DNA of 48,285 bases from Collybiopsis luxurians FD-317 M1. Lineage: Eukaryota; Basidiomycota; Agaricomycetes; Agaricales; Omphalotaceae. Location: the NCBI GenBank assembly GCA_000827265.1, contig KN834783.1, forward strand, positions 242,339 through 290,623, read 5' to 3'. Under the pieces are notes generated by a model. That model searched no databases, was not told where the DNA came from, and saw nothing but the letters and a program-made list of their open reading frames with translations. The position numbers were made by a program, and so were the translations under genes. Below, in pieces: positions 23,237 through 33,841 of the stretch (positions are counted from its first letter, which is position 1; the number at the start of each line of letters is the position of its first letter).

Positions 23237-24487
23237 TCACCCAGTACTGGTTGCAACATTGCTGTTGGCATTCATACTCCCAGGTTGAGTCATCTCTTCG
23301 AAATGAATTGATTCAACAACAGGGGAGTTATTTGTGTTGACCAAAATAATCACTGCTGCAGGGTACAATGCCTAAATAGGTTAGAATTCATTTTGAAACC
23401 AAGAGACAGAGAAAGTATGTATGCTTACAGTAGCAACTATAGACAAACTAGCGACAAAGTGATAACCGTATAGCAAGCCATTTGAATCCAAATTACTTGG
23501 AGCATAATTCAAAATCATGGCAAAGACAATGCTGGAACATTGCGCTGCGCAGAATATTGCTCCAGATTCTATCAGTAGAAGAAGAATCTTGTGGACAGAG
23601 GTGTTGCCTCTCCCCGGCGAAACGGCGGCCCAACTCTGCTGATGACCCCTGAATATCCAATCCAGCGAGTCAGCAAATGCAAACACATCGCTAGCTACAT
23701 ACCGCCACTTCCATGCAATAAAAATGGTCACAAATAGATTGATGGTAAAGGAAGCAATAACTGAAATCCAGTCCAATGGCAGGATAACATATTGAGAAAT
23801 CTCAATATTGTCCTCGGCGATGTCTGCTATATTCAATCCTGGGAGCACATCAAGTAAGTGAGCCCATGCTTTTGTTTTTGTAGTGTACCTATATTGGCCA
23901 TCATGGCAACTGTCAAGAAAACTTTCCAAATACTCCTCTTAGGAAGGAAGACCCAAGCTCTCCAAACCACAATGATATCTCCAATAAGGATCTAAAGCAT
24001 TTCTGAGGATGACGAGTGTGTGCAACTGATTCCAACTTACAGGCAGTATCTGAGCCACATCACTTAGGTAGTCCCAGTTTGTTTCCTGTACAGTGGCAGC
24101 TTCATCTGTAATCTTTCCAATCACCGGGGAAAGGTCCAGCAAAATGAATACTGAGAAACAGAGAAATAAGGCTGTTAAGCAAAGCAGCATCATAATGCAA
24201 CAAATAATTAAGGCATCTCTAGAGCGTCTCCGTGATTTCTTGCTGGAAATCCAAATAAAAAATGCATCGATCCTGGATCAAGCTCTGGCTTACCTCAGGA
24301 TTTGAAGTGCAACGAATGTCATTAAGACCAAAGCCCCTGTAATATTCACATTCAGCAGATGTCCAATGCCTGACAAGAACTATTGAAGCAACACACCAAA
24401 ACCCCATGATGTAATTATTATATTTATGACAGCCATAGTCCAGTTGGAACCAGTAGCCCAAAGTTCTTCTTGCACTTCCGTAGTCAT
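23237..24487 (-). CDS. Seven-transmembrane protein of unknown function, copy D
   Basis: Seven exons: 24487-24397, 24336-24294, 24242-24041, 23991-23889, 23838-23703, 23648-23429 and 23371-23237, giving 309 aa. Read without the first intron (24337-24396) there is a TAG at codon 40; splicing removes it and joins WGFG to ALVLM as in the other copies, so I treat the gene as intact. The TM5 exon is 9 nt shorter than in B and C (an in-frame loss in the preceding loop). The N-terminus (EELWATGSNWTMAV) differs most from B and C. It converges on the dead pheromone P3. Confidence 0.8.
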
Positions 24488-24489
24488 TT

Positions 24490-26380
24490 TTGGTTATTGA
24501 AAGAACCACTCCTGAGAGCAAATCTTGGCTTGAGGGAGAGAAAAAATGCGCTGTATTCCATATGTAGATATCCATACTTATATAAAATGATATGGAAAGA
24601 GAATGAGAAAATTATCGCTATCAGATCAAGAGTCTGCGATGAAAAATATTTAGAGCGGAAGATTAATAGTAAGTAGATCGAATATTCTGATAGAAGGCTT
24701 TCGTGGTATTTTACATTAAGCATAGCTTTCAAGTTTCACTTACAATCAAACATTGTTGTTACATTGGCAACTGTAGCAGTGTGTCACATATCGCCATACC
24801 CGGTGCATTGAAACAGGTGCATTACAGCGAAACCTCTACACCTCAGAAACCTCAGCTCTCTTGAGTGCAGTGCCAAGTTTTTGATGGATACCTTCAATTT
24901 GAATCATTCCACAATCTTGGACAGAACCATGGATGTCAGAAGTTAAAAATTAATGTTGAGATTGAATATATGATTATCCACCCAGATAAGGTAGAGCCTC
25001 CCAAGTAGCCTGACTTGCTTGAAAAATCAATTTCTGATTATCAGCAGATGTACATGAGAGCACTTGTTGATCATTGTGCTATAAGGCCGGAAGGAAATGA
25101 AGGACTAGTCCTTATGTCCAAGTACATAATAACGTAATGTCTATATCTAAGCAACACATCATCCCCATTAGTGCAGATGCTTCGAGTCAAAATTGTGCTT
25201 GCTTCAAATGTCTTTCCCATTCCTTCCCTGGAGAGCAGTTACACGTTAGCATTGACAGCTCACCTGCATTTGATATTTGTCCGACACCTCAATTTCCTCA
25301 ACTGCAACTGAGGGCTTCATGCAGCTTGAAACTGTAAGATCAGAATAGATATATGGATCGATAGAAATTTCGCGGCAGTGTCCCACATTTGGAACAACCG
25401 GAAGTACCGAGATGGGAAGAATTTACATGATACGTATGGTATATAGAATGTGGACCACTCAATACTCCCCTCCTACAGCTCCAGCACTGGCTCAGTCACA
25501 CAAGGAACACCAGCAGTACCACTCACTTGACACCCTGCCATTGGAGTAGTTTGCCAACACTGACTTGTTGATCATTGTGCTATAAGGCCGGAAGGAAATG
25601 AAGGACTAGTCCTTATGTCCAAGTACTTAATAACATAATGTCTATATATATAGGCAACACATCATCCCTATTAATGCAGATGCTTCGAGTCAAAATTGTG
25701 CTTGCCTCAAACGTCGTTCCCATTCCTTCCCTCGAGAGCAGTTGCACGTTAGTGTTGACAGCTCACCTGCATTTGATATTTGTCAATTCCCTCAACTGCA
25801 ACTGAGGGCTTCATGCAGCTTGAAACTGTAAGATCAGAATAGATATATGGATAGGTAGAAATTTCGCGGCAGTGTCCCACATTTGAAACAGCCGGAAGTA
25901 CCGAGATGGGAAGAATTTACATGATACATATGGTATATAGAATGTGGACCACTCAATACCCCCTCCTACAGCTCCGGCACTGGCTCAGTCACACAAGGGA
26001 CATCAGCAGTAACACTCACTTGACACCCTGCCATTGGTAGTGGGCCAACACTGCCGTGTGACAGTTACTCGTGCCCTGCGCAGTGGCGCCGATCAGTATC
26101 TGGTAACTGCGGCCACCCCAACTTAGTCTAGACTCGAAATGGTTTGTGATTTATTATCATGATGGCTTTGATACATTAATTTGTGTCACTAGTATTACAT
26201 CATTAATATAAAATTGCCTGTAAAGGATCAGGCATGGAATTCACCACCACAAAAACTCAGCATTTCGTTACATTCCATGCACCCATAATGGTAAGTTCAG
26301 TCCAAAGTGATCTAAAGTCAGTGTATAGAGATTAAACAAATATTACAAACTTGATTGTGAACCAGACTACCAACTCTATT
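24490..26380. repeat. Non-coding DNA with a 501-bp tandem duplication
   Basis: 25062-25562 is repeated directly at 25563-26053 with some divergence and small deletions. Both copies start ACTTGTTGATCATTGTGC and end GCCAACACTG. The single-copy counterpart lies in unit 2 (from about 18680). No gene is supported here. Confidence 0.7.
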
Positions 26381-26384
26381 CATC

Positions 26385-26830
26385 CTCAAAGTTTCATTCT
26401 GACATCGGACTGGATTTCACTTTCTGTTTCCCTTATCATCAATCTATTTGTGACACTTTTTACTGTGGAAGTGTTGGTATGCTACTAACCATGTGTTGTG
26501 CACTCCATGAATCACTGAATCAGTCATTTAGGACATAAGGACTCACTGGCAGCAAATCTTGCTTGACTCTCCTAGATGTGAATCAGTCCACAAGACTCTT
26601 CTTCTACTGATAGAACCCAGAGCAATATTTTGTTCAGCTCAATGTTTGAACATTATCTTTGTTGCACTTGCAATTTACTATGCTCCAGGGGCAGGCTATT
26701 TGCCAGTGTTGCCGCAGTTCAATCTGCGAACCTACTGGACTGGGTTCAAACCTGAAACAAACCTGAGGTTCAGGTCCAGGTTCTACACTTTCTGTGAACC
26801 GAACCTCAAGGTGCAGTTCTAGGTTCGGGG
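26385..26830 (+). pseudogene. TM5-TM6 exon relic, unit 3
   Basis: Third copy of the relic: TM5-exon fragment at about 26400-26475, TM6-exon fragment KTLLLLIEPRAIFCSAQCLNII from about 26590, then GAACC/GGTTC-rich DNA. The downstream frame stays open longer here (to 26822), but nothing suggests a gene. Confidence 0.65.
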
Positions 26831-27054
26831 CTGCAGCGAACCCAGGTTCAAGATTCAGTGAGGGTCCGAACATACTGAACCTGTGAACTTGCAGCTGCTG
26901 AAAAGGTAAGAATATGCCACCTTAACCTAGCAAAAAGTAAATTTTTCCTCCTAGCAAGTTTGGCCAAAAATCTAAGCATAAGGCCGCTATAAATGATGAT
27001 AATATTAATGCTGACATTGAGCGCTCAAGGCACTAATGACCCACACAGACCAAA

Positions 27055-27198
27055 AGTGGAAAAGATTCTACCCAGCAAAATGGACTAGCAAATAATGAGA
27101 ATTTAATAGAATGACCAAATGATGATTAATTTGATATACTATTTCCTAAATTGTTGTTTTCTGGTCAACCATTCTACCGGGTGGAATTTCTTTCCACT
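27055..27198. mobile_element. 144-bp MITE-like inverted-repeat element
   Basis: The left end starts AGTGGAAAAGATTCTACCC. The right end reads AGTGGAAAGAAATTCCACCC on the other strand, and the match continues with gaps to about 35 bp (AATGG on both arms). It has an AT-rich centre and no coding capacity. It sits exactly where unit 3 homology ends. Confidence 0.6.
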
Positions 27199-27370
27199 CC
27201 TGGCATGATAGTAGTAAGTACTAGACTGTGTCAAGCACACATGCTGTTGACTGCAGGACATACAAATAGCAATTAATTGAGAATTTTCAAGTGAGAATAA
27301 TTAGTAAGAACATCTAAAAGGTACTTCAAAACCATTTATAGTAGTAATTTTATCCAAATTGTGCCATTAG

Positions 27371-27470
27371 TGGTTGAACCCAGTTTGAACATTAAAGCAC
27401 TGTCCCTGGAAAGTGGCAGGGACCTGGGTTCAATTCCCAGCTTGGTCATTATTTGTAACTCTTTCAGATT
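27371..27470 (+). mobile_element. tRNA-derived SINE-like copy 1
   Basis: Shares AAAGCACTGTCCCTGGAAAG, then GGCAGGGACCTGGGTTCAATTC (a B-box-like GGTTCAATTCC), and CAGCTTGGTCATTATTTG with the copy at 27609. Its 5' A-box half is degenerate. Confidence 0.5.
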
Positions 27471-27608
27471 TGCAGTCAGAATTTGCAAGTATGACTAAGC
27501 TGGGCCCCCCATCAATGATGTCATTAAAAGTCCATGTGTGAATGGATTGTGGCTTTGGGGGAAGTGTTAGATGTGTGTAATGTGAAGACACATCTGTTGA
27601 ACTAAAAA

Positions 27609-28610
27609 GGTCAAGTAGCTCAGTTAGTTAGAGCACTGTCCCCAGAAAGTGGCAGGGACATCAGGAAAAATGTTCTATAGCCCAGGCACATATGGGTTGT
27701 TATGGGTTTTTCTCAGGCAGTTTAAGGCTTCTCAGGAGTCCTGAGCTACATGGGCTGCCCAGGATGCCAAGGGACACCCCCCAAATCCTGTGGAGCCTGA
27801 GAGTCCCTGGGGATCTTTCAGGTGTCCTAAGGCTTCAATATATAAATGTGAAATAACAAAATATACTTTCATCTGTTCTTCTACTCTACTCTGTATATCC
27901 TACTCTTGTATTGCTTTGAATGTACTCTAGTATTGTATTTTATTATATAGCTGTAATGGTTTATTGTTACCTTTACTTCAGTTTTACTAGTTAGTTATTA
28001 TACTTTAAGTACAGTTTATTATACTAATGTAAGCTCTGTATTGACTTTACATACTCAAGCACAGTATATTTGTATAGTACAAAGCCTATACATATATATA
28101 TAGTGTATATACAATAAGTTATAATAATATTGTGCATGTTTGGACTATGGGAAATTTTTTATGATTGTAGACAGTTCACAGTGAGCTCATCATGTGACCC
28201 ATGAAAAAGTAAAAACCTCTGCATAATTCTCACCAAATAAATGTTCTGGTTGCACATTTACCTAAGAATAATGCATAACTGTATATTTGCAATGTAATTT
28301 TGCATGATTTGTAGCATTTAGAATATTTCTGCTCCTGGGATGCTCAGGGATGCTCAGGGAGCTCCAGGAAGCCCTCAGGTACTCTCAGGTTATTTTTAAA
28401 CATCTTGCAGGGAGCCTAAGAATTGGCCCAAAGCCTGGGAAGCCTAAGCAACTTAAGCAACTTGGAGTACCTGAGAGTGCCTGAGGGTTCCTAGGATTTG
28501 GCCATTTTCCTGGGCACCCTCAGGCTTCCTGTATTTGCCTGGACTTAAGGTACTTTTCCTGATGGACCTGGGTTCAATTCCCAGCTTGGTCATTATTTGC
28601 AACTCTTTCA
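27609..28610 (+). mobile_element. tRNA-derived SINE-like copy 2, split by an insertion
   Basis: The 5' half reads GGTCAAGTAGCTCAGTTAG then AGAGCACTGTCC, a good Pol III A-box/D-arm. The 3' half resumes at 28564 with GGACCTGGGTTCAATTCC (B box) and CAGCTTGGTCATTATTTGC. Copy 1 shows what the uninterrupted joint looks like. Confidence 0.6.
27660..28563. mobile_element. 904-bp non-autonomous TIR element inserted in a SINE
   Basis: Ends ATCAGGAAAA and TTTTCCTGAT, with imperfect inverted-repeat similarity extending to about 40 bp (CCAGGCA near both ends). Flanked by GGAC on both sides (27656-27659 and 28564-28567), read as a 4-bp target-site duplication. The interior is AT-rich with CTCAGG-type short repeats near both ends and no transposase. 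Confidence 0.7.
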
Positions 28611-29520
28611 CCTACCTCACAAAAAATCGTATAACCATTGTAATTGTAGACATCACTACCAACTAGCTCATACCTAGTTGAAACTAATTGCAATTAATGT
28701 AGGTGAGTAACCTCCCAATGAACTCTGTCCATTGACATAGTACCTATAAATCCTCAGTTCCACCTGAAATGCACAGGGCTTTCTTGCCACCAAAATAACT
28801 GGATTTGCAATGCTAATAACTCAATGCAGTCAAAGAGGGAAAAACGATAGAGTTCTATCGGTTTTAGATAGAGCAATAGGTATCTTGTATTGATGATCGA
28901 AGGAGCAAGGAAGAGGGCAGATAATAATTGTTGTCGTTAAGAAAATCAAAGTATTTGCAAGACTCATTTGGGAACAACCTTCCCAATTTGGTAGTCATGT
29001 GCATTATCGGTCGGTCGGTGTCTCGATGTTGATCTTAAATAATATCTGGACCCGATATACCGGGATCACGACCCGACCACCCCTTGCCTGGATTGATAGA
29101 ATCAAACACTGTTATATTGCAGAGAGCACAGTGTTCTGAGGTTTCCAAGTTTCATCGCAATGTATAGGATTCAGGGACCCGCTTCATTTACATTGCAGTT
29201 TACTAGGTCAATCATAGACCCATGGGGCAACGTTCTCATTGCTAGGCAATGAGTTTGACAAAGCAAGAGCTCCTTTCGGATCCAACTGAGAGCGAAGCAT
29301 TATCCAGGATACTACAAAGGCATTAAACTGAAATAGCCATTCCGCTGTTCATCTCCCGCTACGGATCACATTCATTGCATATTCTTGATCTGATAGCAAT
29401 GCTTTTTTGTGTCTGCATTGTGTTATATAAGTGCGTATGCTCTACTATACATTCAACAGAGAGCAGTTCTAATTTCCCTTCCACCAAACCAATATTCGGA
29501 GCTATTTCTCAAATAACTGA
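28611..29520. other. Intergenic spacer upstream of copy F
   Basis: No gene or clear element seen. TTATATAAG near 29430 is a possible TATA box about 95 nt upstream of copy F. Confidence 0.4.
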
Positions 29521-29523
29521 CAA

Positions 29524-30795
29524 ATGACTACTGGAGTGCAAGAAGAGCTCTTTGATGCTGGTGCTAACTTGACTCTTAATGTCATTGGTGTAATAACGAC
29601 ATCATGGGGTTTTGGTGCGTCACTTCAGCAGTTTCTGTCTGACATTGAACATCTGGCAAATGCAAATATTGCAGGGGCTTCGGCCTTAATGACATTTATT
29701 GCACTTCGAATCCTGAAGTAAGCCAAGATTTGATTGACGATCAATGCATCTCTTATTTAGGTTTTCAGCAAGAAATCACCGAGACGCTCTAGAAATGTCT
29801 TAATTATTTGTTGCACTACAATGCTGCTTTGCTTAACAGCCTCGTTTCTCTTTTTCTCGGCATTTGTTTTGCCGGACTTTTCCAACTCTATTGGAAAGAT
29901 CGCAGGTGACGCTGCCCCCATAAAGGGAACAAACTGGGACTACATAATTGGTATAGCCCAGGTGCTTCCCGTAAGTTGAAATTAGTTGCACCAGCTCATT
30001 AATGCTCATGTTCGACAATGCTTTAGGTTCTTATTGGTGATAGTATTGTGGTTTGGAGAGCCTGGGTTTTGCTCCCAGAGAAGAGAATTTGGAAGATTTT
30101 CCTAGCAGTTGGCACCATTGCCAATATAGGTACTGCAGTATACCATAGGAATACAAGCATGGGTTCACTTACTTCATGCGCCATGCTCCCAGGATTAAAT
30201 ATTGCAGACATGGTTGAGCAGGACATTGATCTGACAACTCATCCTCAAGGTTTTATTCTGCCATTGGACTGGATCTCACTTGCTGCTTCCTTTATCATCA
30301 ACCTGTTTGGAACCCTTTGTATTGCGTGGAAGTGGTGGTATGTTGCTAGCCATATGTTTTGCATTTCATGAACATTACATTGGATATTCAGGGCTCATCA
30401 GCAGACATGGGCTGTCGTTTCCCCGGGCAGAGGCAATGCATCTGTCCAGAAGATTCTTCTTCTCCTGGTAGAATCTGGAGCAATCTTCTGTGCAGCACAA
30501 TGTCTATACATTATCCTTATTATCCTTAGAACTTACAATCCAAGTCATTCAATCAGCTTGCTGGAAAGTCTAGAATTTGTCTCTTGCTTATTTGTGGTTG
30601 CCATTGCAAGTGTACATACCTGTTGCCTATCTGAATTTCAAAATGAAGTTTTAACTCTTTTAGGCATGGTATCCTGCAGCAGTGATTATTTTAGTCAACA
30701 CAAATCACTCGCCTGTAGAAACAGTTCATTTTCAAGAGATGACTCAATCGGGAAGCATCAGTGTTACTAGCAATGTTTTAACCGGTTCTGGGTGA
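29524..30795 (+). CDS. Seven-transmembrane protein of unknown function, copy F
   Basis: Seven exons: 29524-29614, 29675-29717, 29769-29970, 30027-30129, 30193-30337, 30392-30605 and 30664-30795, giving 309 aa, open throughout. Landmarks: TSWGFGASALMTFIAL (TM1), KKSPRRSRN loop, GDSIVVWRAWVLLPEKRIW, DWISLAASFIINLFGTLCIA (TM5), ILLLLVESGAIFCAAQC (TM6) and AWYPAAVIILVNTNHSP (TM7). The last intron starts GC instead of GT (30606). Introns 29615-29674 (60 nt) and 30130-30192 (63 nt) contain no in-frame stop and could be retained. This copy is on + and converges on the dead pheromone P0, an inverted version of the P/seven-TM module. Confidence 0.86.
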
Positions 30796-30799
30796 AAGG

Positions 30800-32440
30800 A
30801 AATGTAAGGTTTTGTGCTCACCACTAAACCGGACTAACCGTTAGCATCGACAGCTAATTTGAAGAGGATTGCAATACATACTGCTTAGGTGCACATCTTT
30901 GTTATTCTCCGCAGTGGAGCAGGAGTGTTCGAATCGATCCTGAGTATATTCTCTGCATGTATACCTATCTATTTGCCAAGCTACTGATAACGAGAAAGTT
31001 GACGTGGAAGTAGAACCAAATCTCGAGTGAGTATCTTAGTGTCGAGTTAAAGCGGTTGGGTACAAATTGTCCCGTGGCATCGATGAGCTCTTCAAGACCA
31101 CTATTTTATCATTGGCCCAAGGAAACTATGTCGTATCTTTCACGCTTCCGGCATTAGTAACAAATAGCACTACTCGATGATCGAAAGGAATATAAGCATT
31201 AGGCAAGCCGCTATCGATACAAAAATTGAATTGCTGTGATTTAGGGTACAAGCTAAGCTACATAATGCATTGCCGTATAGGAAGATCATGAAGGGAAAGA
31301 GTAAGCCAGAAACGCACGAGAATAAATTCCCAAAATAATGAATCTATGTTGATATGACTGCTGTCATACCATATACTTTTCCGAGCTTGGCTCCTCATCA
31401 GAGACAACTACAAGTCTATAAAATGTACAGATTCACCTTGTAGTCTGGCAGTGAGCAGAGTTATACTCTCAGTACAGTGATTATAAAATCCCTTAGTTTA
31501 ATTCTATACTAGCCAAGTCAAAGGGACTTAGTGTTTTTCCAAGTGTATCTGACTAGAATTGCACGAGAATAGATCAGTGACAGTGTGCAGGGTTATGTCC
31601 ATGGTGCCACAATGGTCAGGAGTGCCCGAGAATGGCCAAGACAATGTCAGACAAGTATATTATTCATATGGGCTATTTACCCATTTTACCGGGTCTAGAC
31701 CTGTCACGGCGAAACAGCATTTTAACTGTCATTAATTTGGCTATTTGACATGACAAGATGGCCGAAGTTGGCAATATAAATCATTACTCATGAAGGGGAC
31801 CCAGGTAGAAAAGATTGTATAGTCGCGGGGATCAGTTTTCATATTGCATGGAAATACTATATGGGGAAGGGATTTTAGTATATATGTAGACAGGAAATGG
31901 GAAGGAGAAGCAGGTTCTGACGCCCCCCTCTTTATCAGGCATTTGATCTGGTTTGGAATCAGTCTAGAACTTCGGTGCAGAGTTAAAGTCAAAAGAGTGG
32001 TGTTCTGTGTTCTGTTTTGTGTTTGGTGTTTTTGTTAAACTTGATTATTGTGTTTGAACTTGGTACTTTGGTTTTGACATTACAATTTGGATTTTGATTG
32101 AACTTAAACTTGTGCACTCTAACAACACTACTACTACTCCAACCCCCCTTTTAAACTTCAACTGCTAAAAGCCCCTTTGAACTTAGTGTTCTTGGGTGTT
32201 CTTGGTGTTTGTTTTCTATCTCACCACACCCACCACATCAATGTACGAGCGCATAGGTCAAAAGTCAGAGGAAAAGGCTGGAGAAGGCTGGGATGGGGCA
32301 GCAAGGCCAAGGAACAAGGTAAAAGGTATAATGATAATCTGCGTAGCTGTCAAGGTGCTTATGGTCGAGCGGTTAAATGAAAGAGTCTGCTGGAAGGGAA
32401 GCACGTCACGTACAGGAATAAAGGCGAGGGTATATAAGCC
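30800..32440. other. Spacer between copy F and pheromone relic P0
   Basis: The first few hundred bases downstream of copy F (about 30800-31060) are diverged counterparts of the 3' flanks of copies B-E. The rest shows no gene I can support; short open frames at 31741-32038 do not resemble known families. Confidence 0.4.
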
Positions 32441-32441
32441 G

Positions 32442-32595
32442 TCAAGTATCCTAGTCGGGCACCAGAAAAAGTGTCGTCCTTTTCGTTGACAGGAGTTGGC
32501 TTATGATCCATGGTAGAAATCAACACGAAAGCCTGATCAGCCACGGGAGTAGGCGCAAAGACAGCGGAGAAGTGAACGTTCTTGAAAATGTATAT
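32442..32595 (-). pseudogene. Pheromone precursor relic P0 (no start codon, CaaX deleted)
   Basis: On the minus strand this 50-codon frame aligns with P4 and P1: IFKNVHFSAVFAPTPVADQA, then TPVNEKDDT and RLGY. The start codon position reads ATA instead of ATG (32593-32595). The 11 bases that encode the CVIA core in P1 are missing, so the frame runs from GGATAC straight into the former stop region (TTGACGG) and past it. The TATATACCCTCGCC sequence after the stop, also conserved in P1-P3, confirms the homology. It cannot give a prenylated pheromone. Confidence 0.82.
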
Positions 32596-32599
32596 GGAG

Positions 32600-33680
32600 G
32601 ATAGAGAATATATTGTAGGCGTGTCGGTGGTGAATTAAAGATGGAACTAATTGAGGTAAAAGTATCCATAGGAGTCGCAGTTCGAAGGTGGAACGCACAG
32701 TGTCGGTGTGGCGGAGGATTAGGTGACGAGACGGATAATAGCAATCGGCCCGGCTGTTCCGGACCAGTCGGAGATATCATCCGTTATCCATGAACACTAC
32801 TGTCTGCCCACTTTGCGAGCTGGGTTGTCGTGTAAATCGGGCTATCAACCATACGGGCTTACCATGCAACCTTTGACGCCCATTCAAGTACCAAACCCAG
32901 CGGCAAGCCAAACGAATAACGGCTCTTGTTGATTCAAATTTGGCTCCCTCCGCTATCACCACTGATATCTGAAGCCTCTACCTTCATCCCCGTATCATTG
33001 TTATCCCTTTCCGGTCTACTCTCACCCAATCAGAATCAAGACACCTTCTGCCTACCTGTCTCCCTGTTATACGCATCCATCCTTCCCGCCTGTGGTGCCT
33101 TCTCTGTGTCCGCGTCCACGATTGCTGCCCCCTGGATTCCACTCACTCCAATATCTGATTATATGACTCACACATTCATTCGCTCCTTCTTTTCCCAGCC
33201 TTGATTTCTATCACTGTATCGGAAGTCAACGCTTGCGCAGAACGTGCAATACGCTGCATAATGCACTTCTCCGCCTCGCTCCTCAACACGTCTCCAAAAA
33301 CTCGGGTGACGGTTTATTTGTTTCTGCAATGGGAAGCCCGGCTCATGATGGGGACAAACGGATGGGGATAAACGGATGGAATAGAGGCTGATGCCTGACG
33401 CCTGGCAGTCTAGGATAAAGGTGTCTTTTGGTACGCACTTGCATTTTCGATCATACCGATGCGACAACTGATTTCCTTCCCCAACTGATTCGCGTATAAT
33501 CTTGGACCGACCCTTTCCACTTTTTCAGTACCAAAACTCCTTCGCCTGTGTTTATCCTACATTCGGTTTTCGGCGCGTTGTCGACCACTCAGTCAACAGC
33601 TGCCTCCGAGGTCTGACCTGCAGAGAGTCGTTTCATTGTGACTGCATGCCGCGTTACCCCACCAGCAATGCACGGTAAAT
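32600..33680. other. Spacer between back-to-back P0 relic and P4
   Basis: The intergenic region shared by the divergent P0 and P4. No ATTGTCC cluster is visible; only single ATTGTTA (about 32998) and ATTGTGA (about 33636). No gene supported. Confidence 0.45.
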
Positions 33681-33685
33681 CTTCC

Positions 33686-33841
33686 ATGGACATTTTCAAA
33701 AACTTTAACTCCTTTGCCGTCTTCGCACCGATCCTTGTCGCTGACGAGGCTTCCCTCTTGATAGAATTTACACCAATCCCCATCAACAAAGAGCACGACA
33801 CTGCATCTTGTGTCCCGCTAGGATACTGTATGATTGCTTGA
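33686..33841 (+). CDS. Lipopeptide mating-pheromone precursor P4 (CaaX, CMIA)
   Basis: A 51-aa intact precursor beginning MDIFKNFNSF and ending LGYCMIA. CaaX Cys is residue 48; the second CaaX position is Met instead of Val. NKEH at 34-37 is a plausible N-terminal cleavage site, giving a mature peptide of about 12 residues (His37-Cys48) that differs from P1 at several positions. I chose MDIF by homology; an in-frame ATG lies 18 nt upstream. A likely 3'-UTR intron follows (33870-33924; GTATATG donor, TTTCCAG acceptor). It converges on copy E, whose stop lies 988 bp downstream. Confidence 0.88.
   Translation: MDIFKNFNSFAVFAPILVADEASLLIEFTPIPINKEHDTASCVPLGYCMIA

Larger units (their letters stand above)
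20860..27052. repeat. Tandem segmental-duplication unit 3 (dead P3 + copy D), 3'-truncated
   Basis: Same order as unit 2 with landmarks about 7.3-7.4 kb further on. It contains an extra internal 0.5-kb tandem duplication and ends at CCCACACAGACC, immediately before a small inverted-repeat element. Confidence 0.78.

Noticed and set aside
23237..24487. Copy D as a pseudogene because of the in-frame TAG in the first exon
   Set aside because: The TAG lies inside a GT-AG intron of conserved position; spliced, the gene is fully open.
27609..27659. A functional tRNA gene
   Set aside because: The A box and B box look tRNA-like, but the two halves are split by a 904-bp insertion and the anticodon arm does not form a canonical 7-nt loop.
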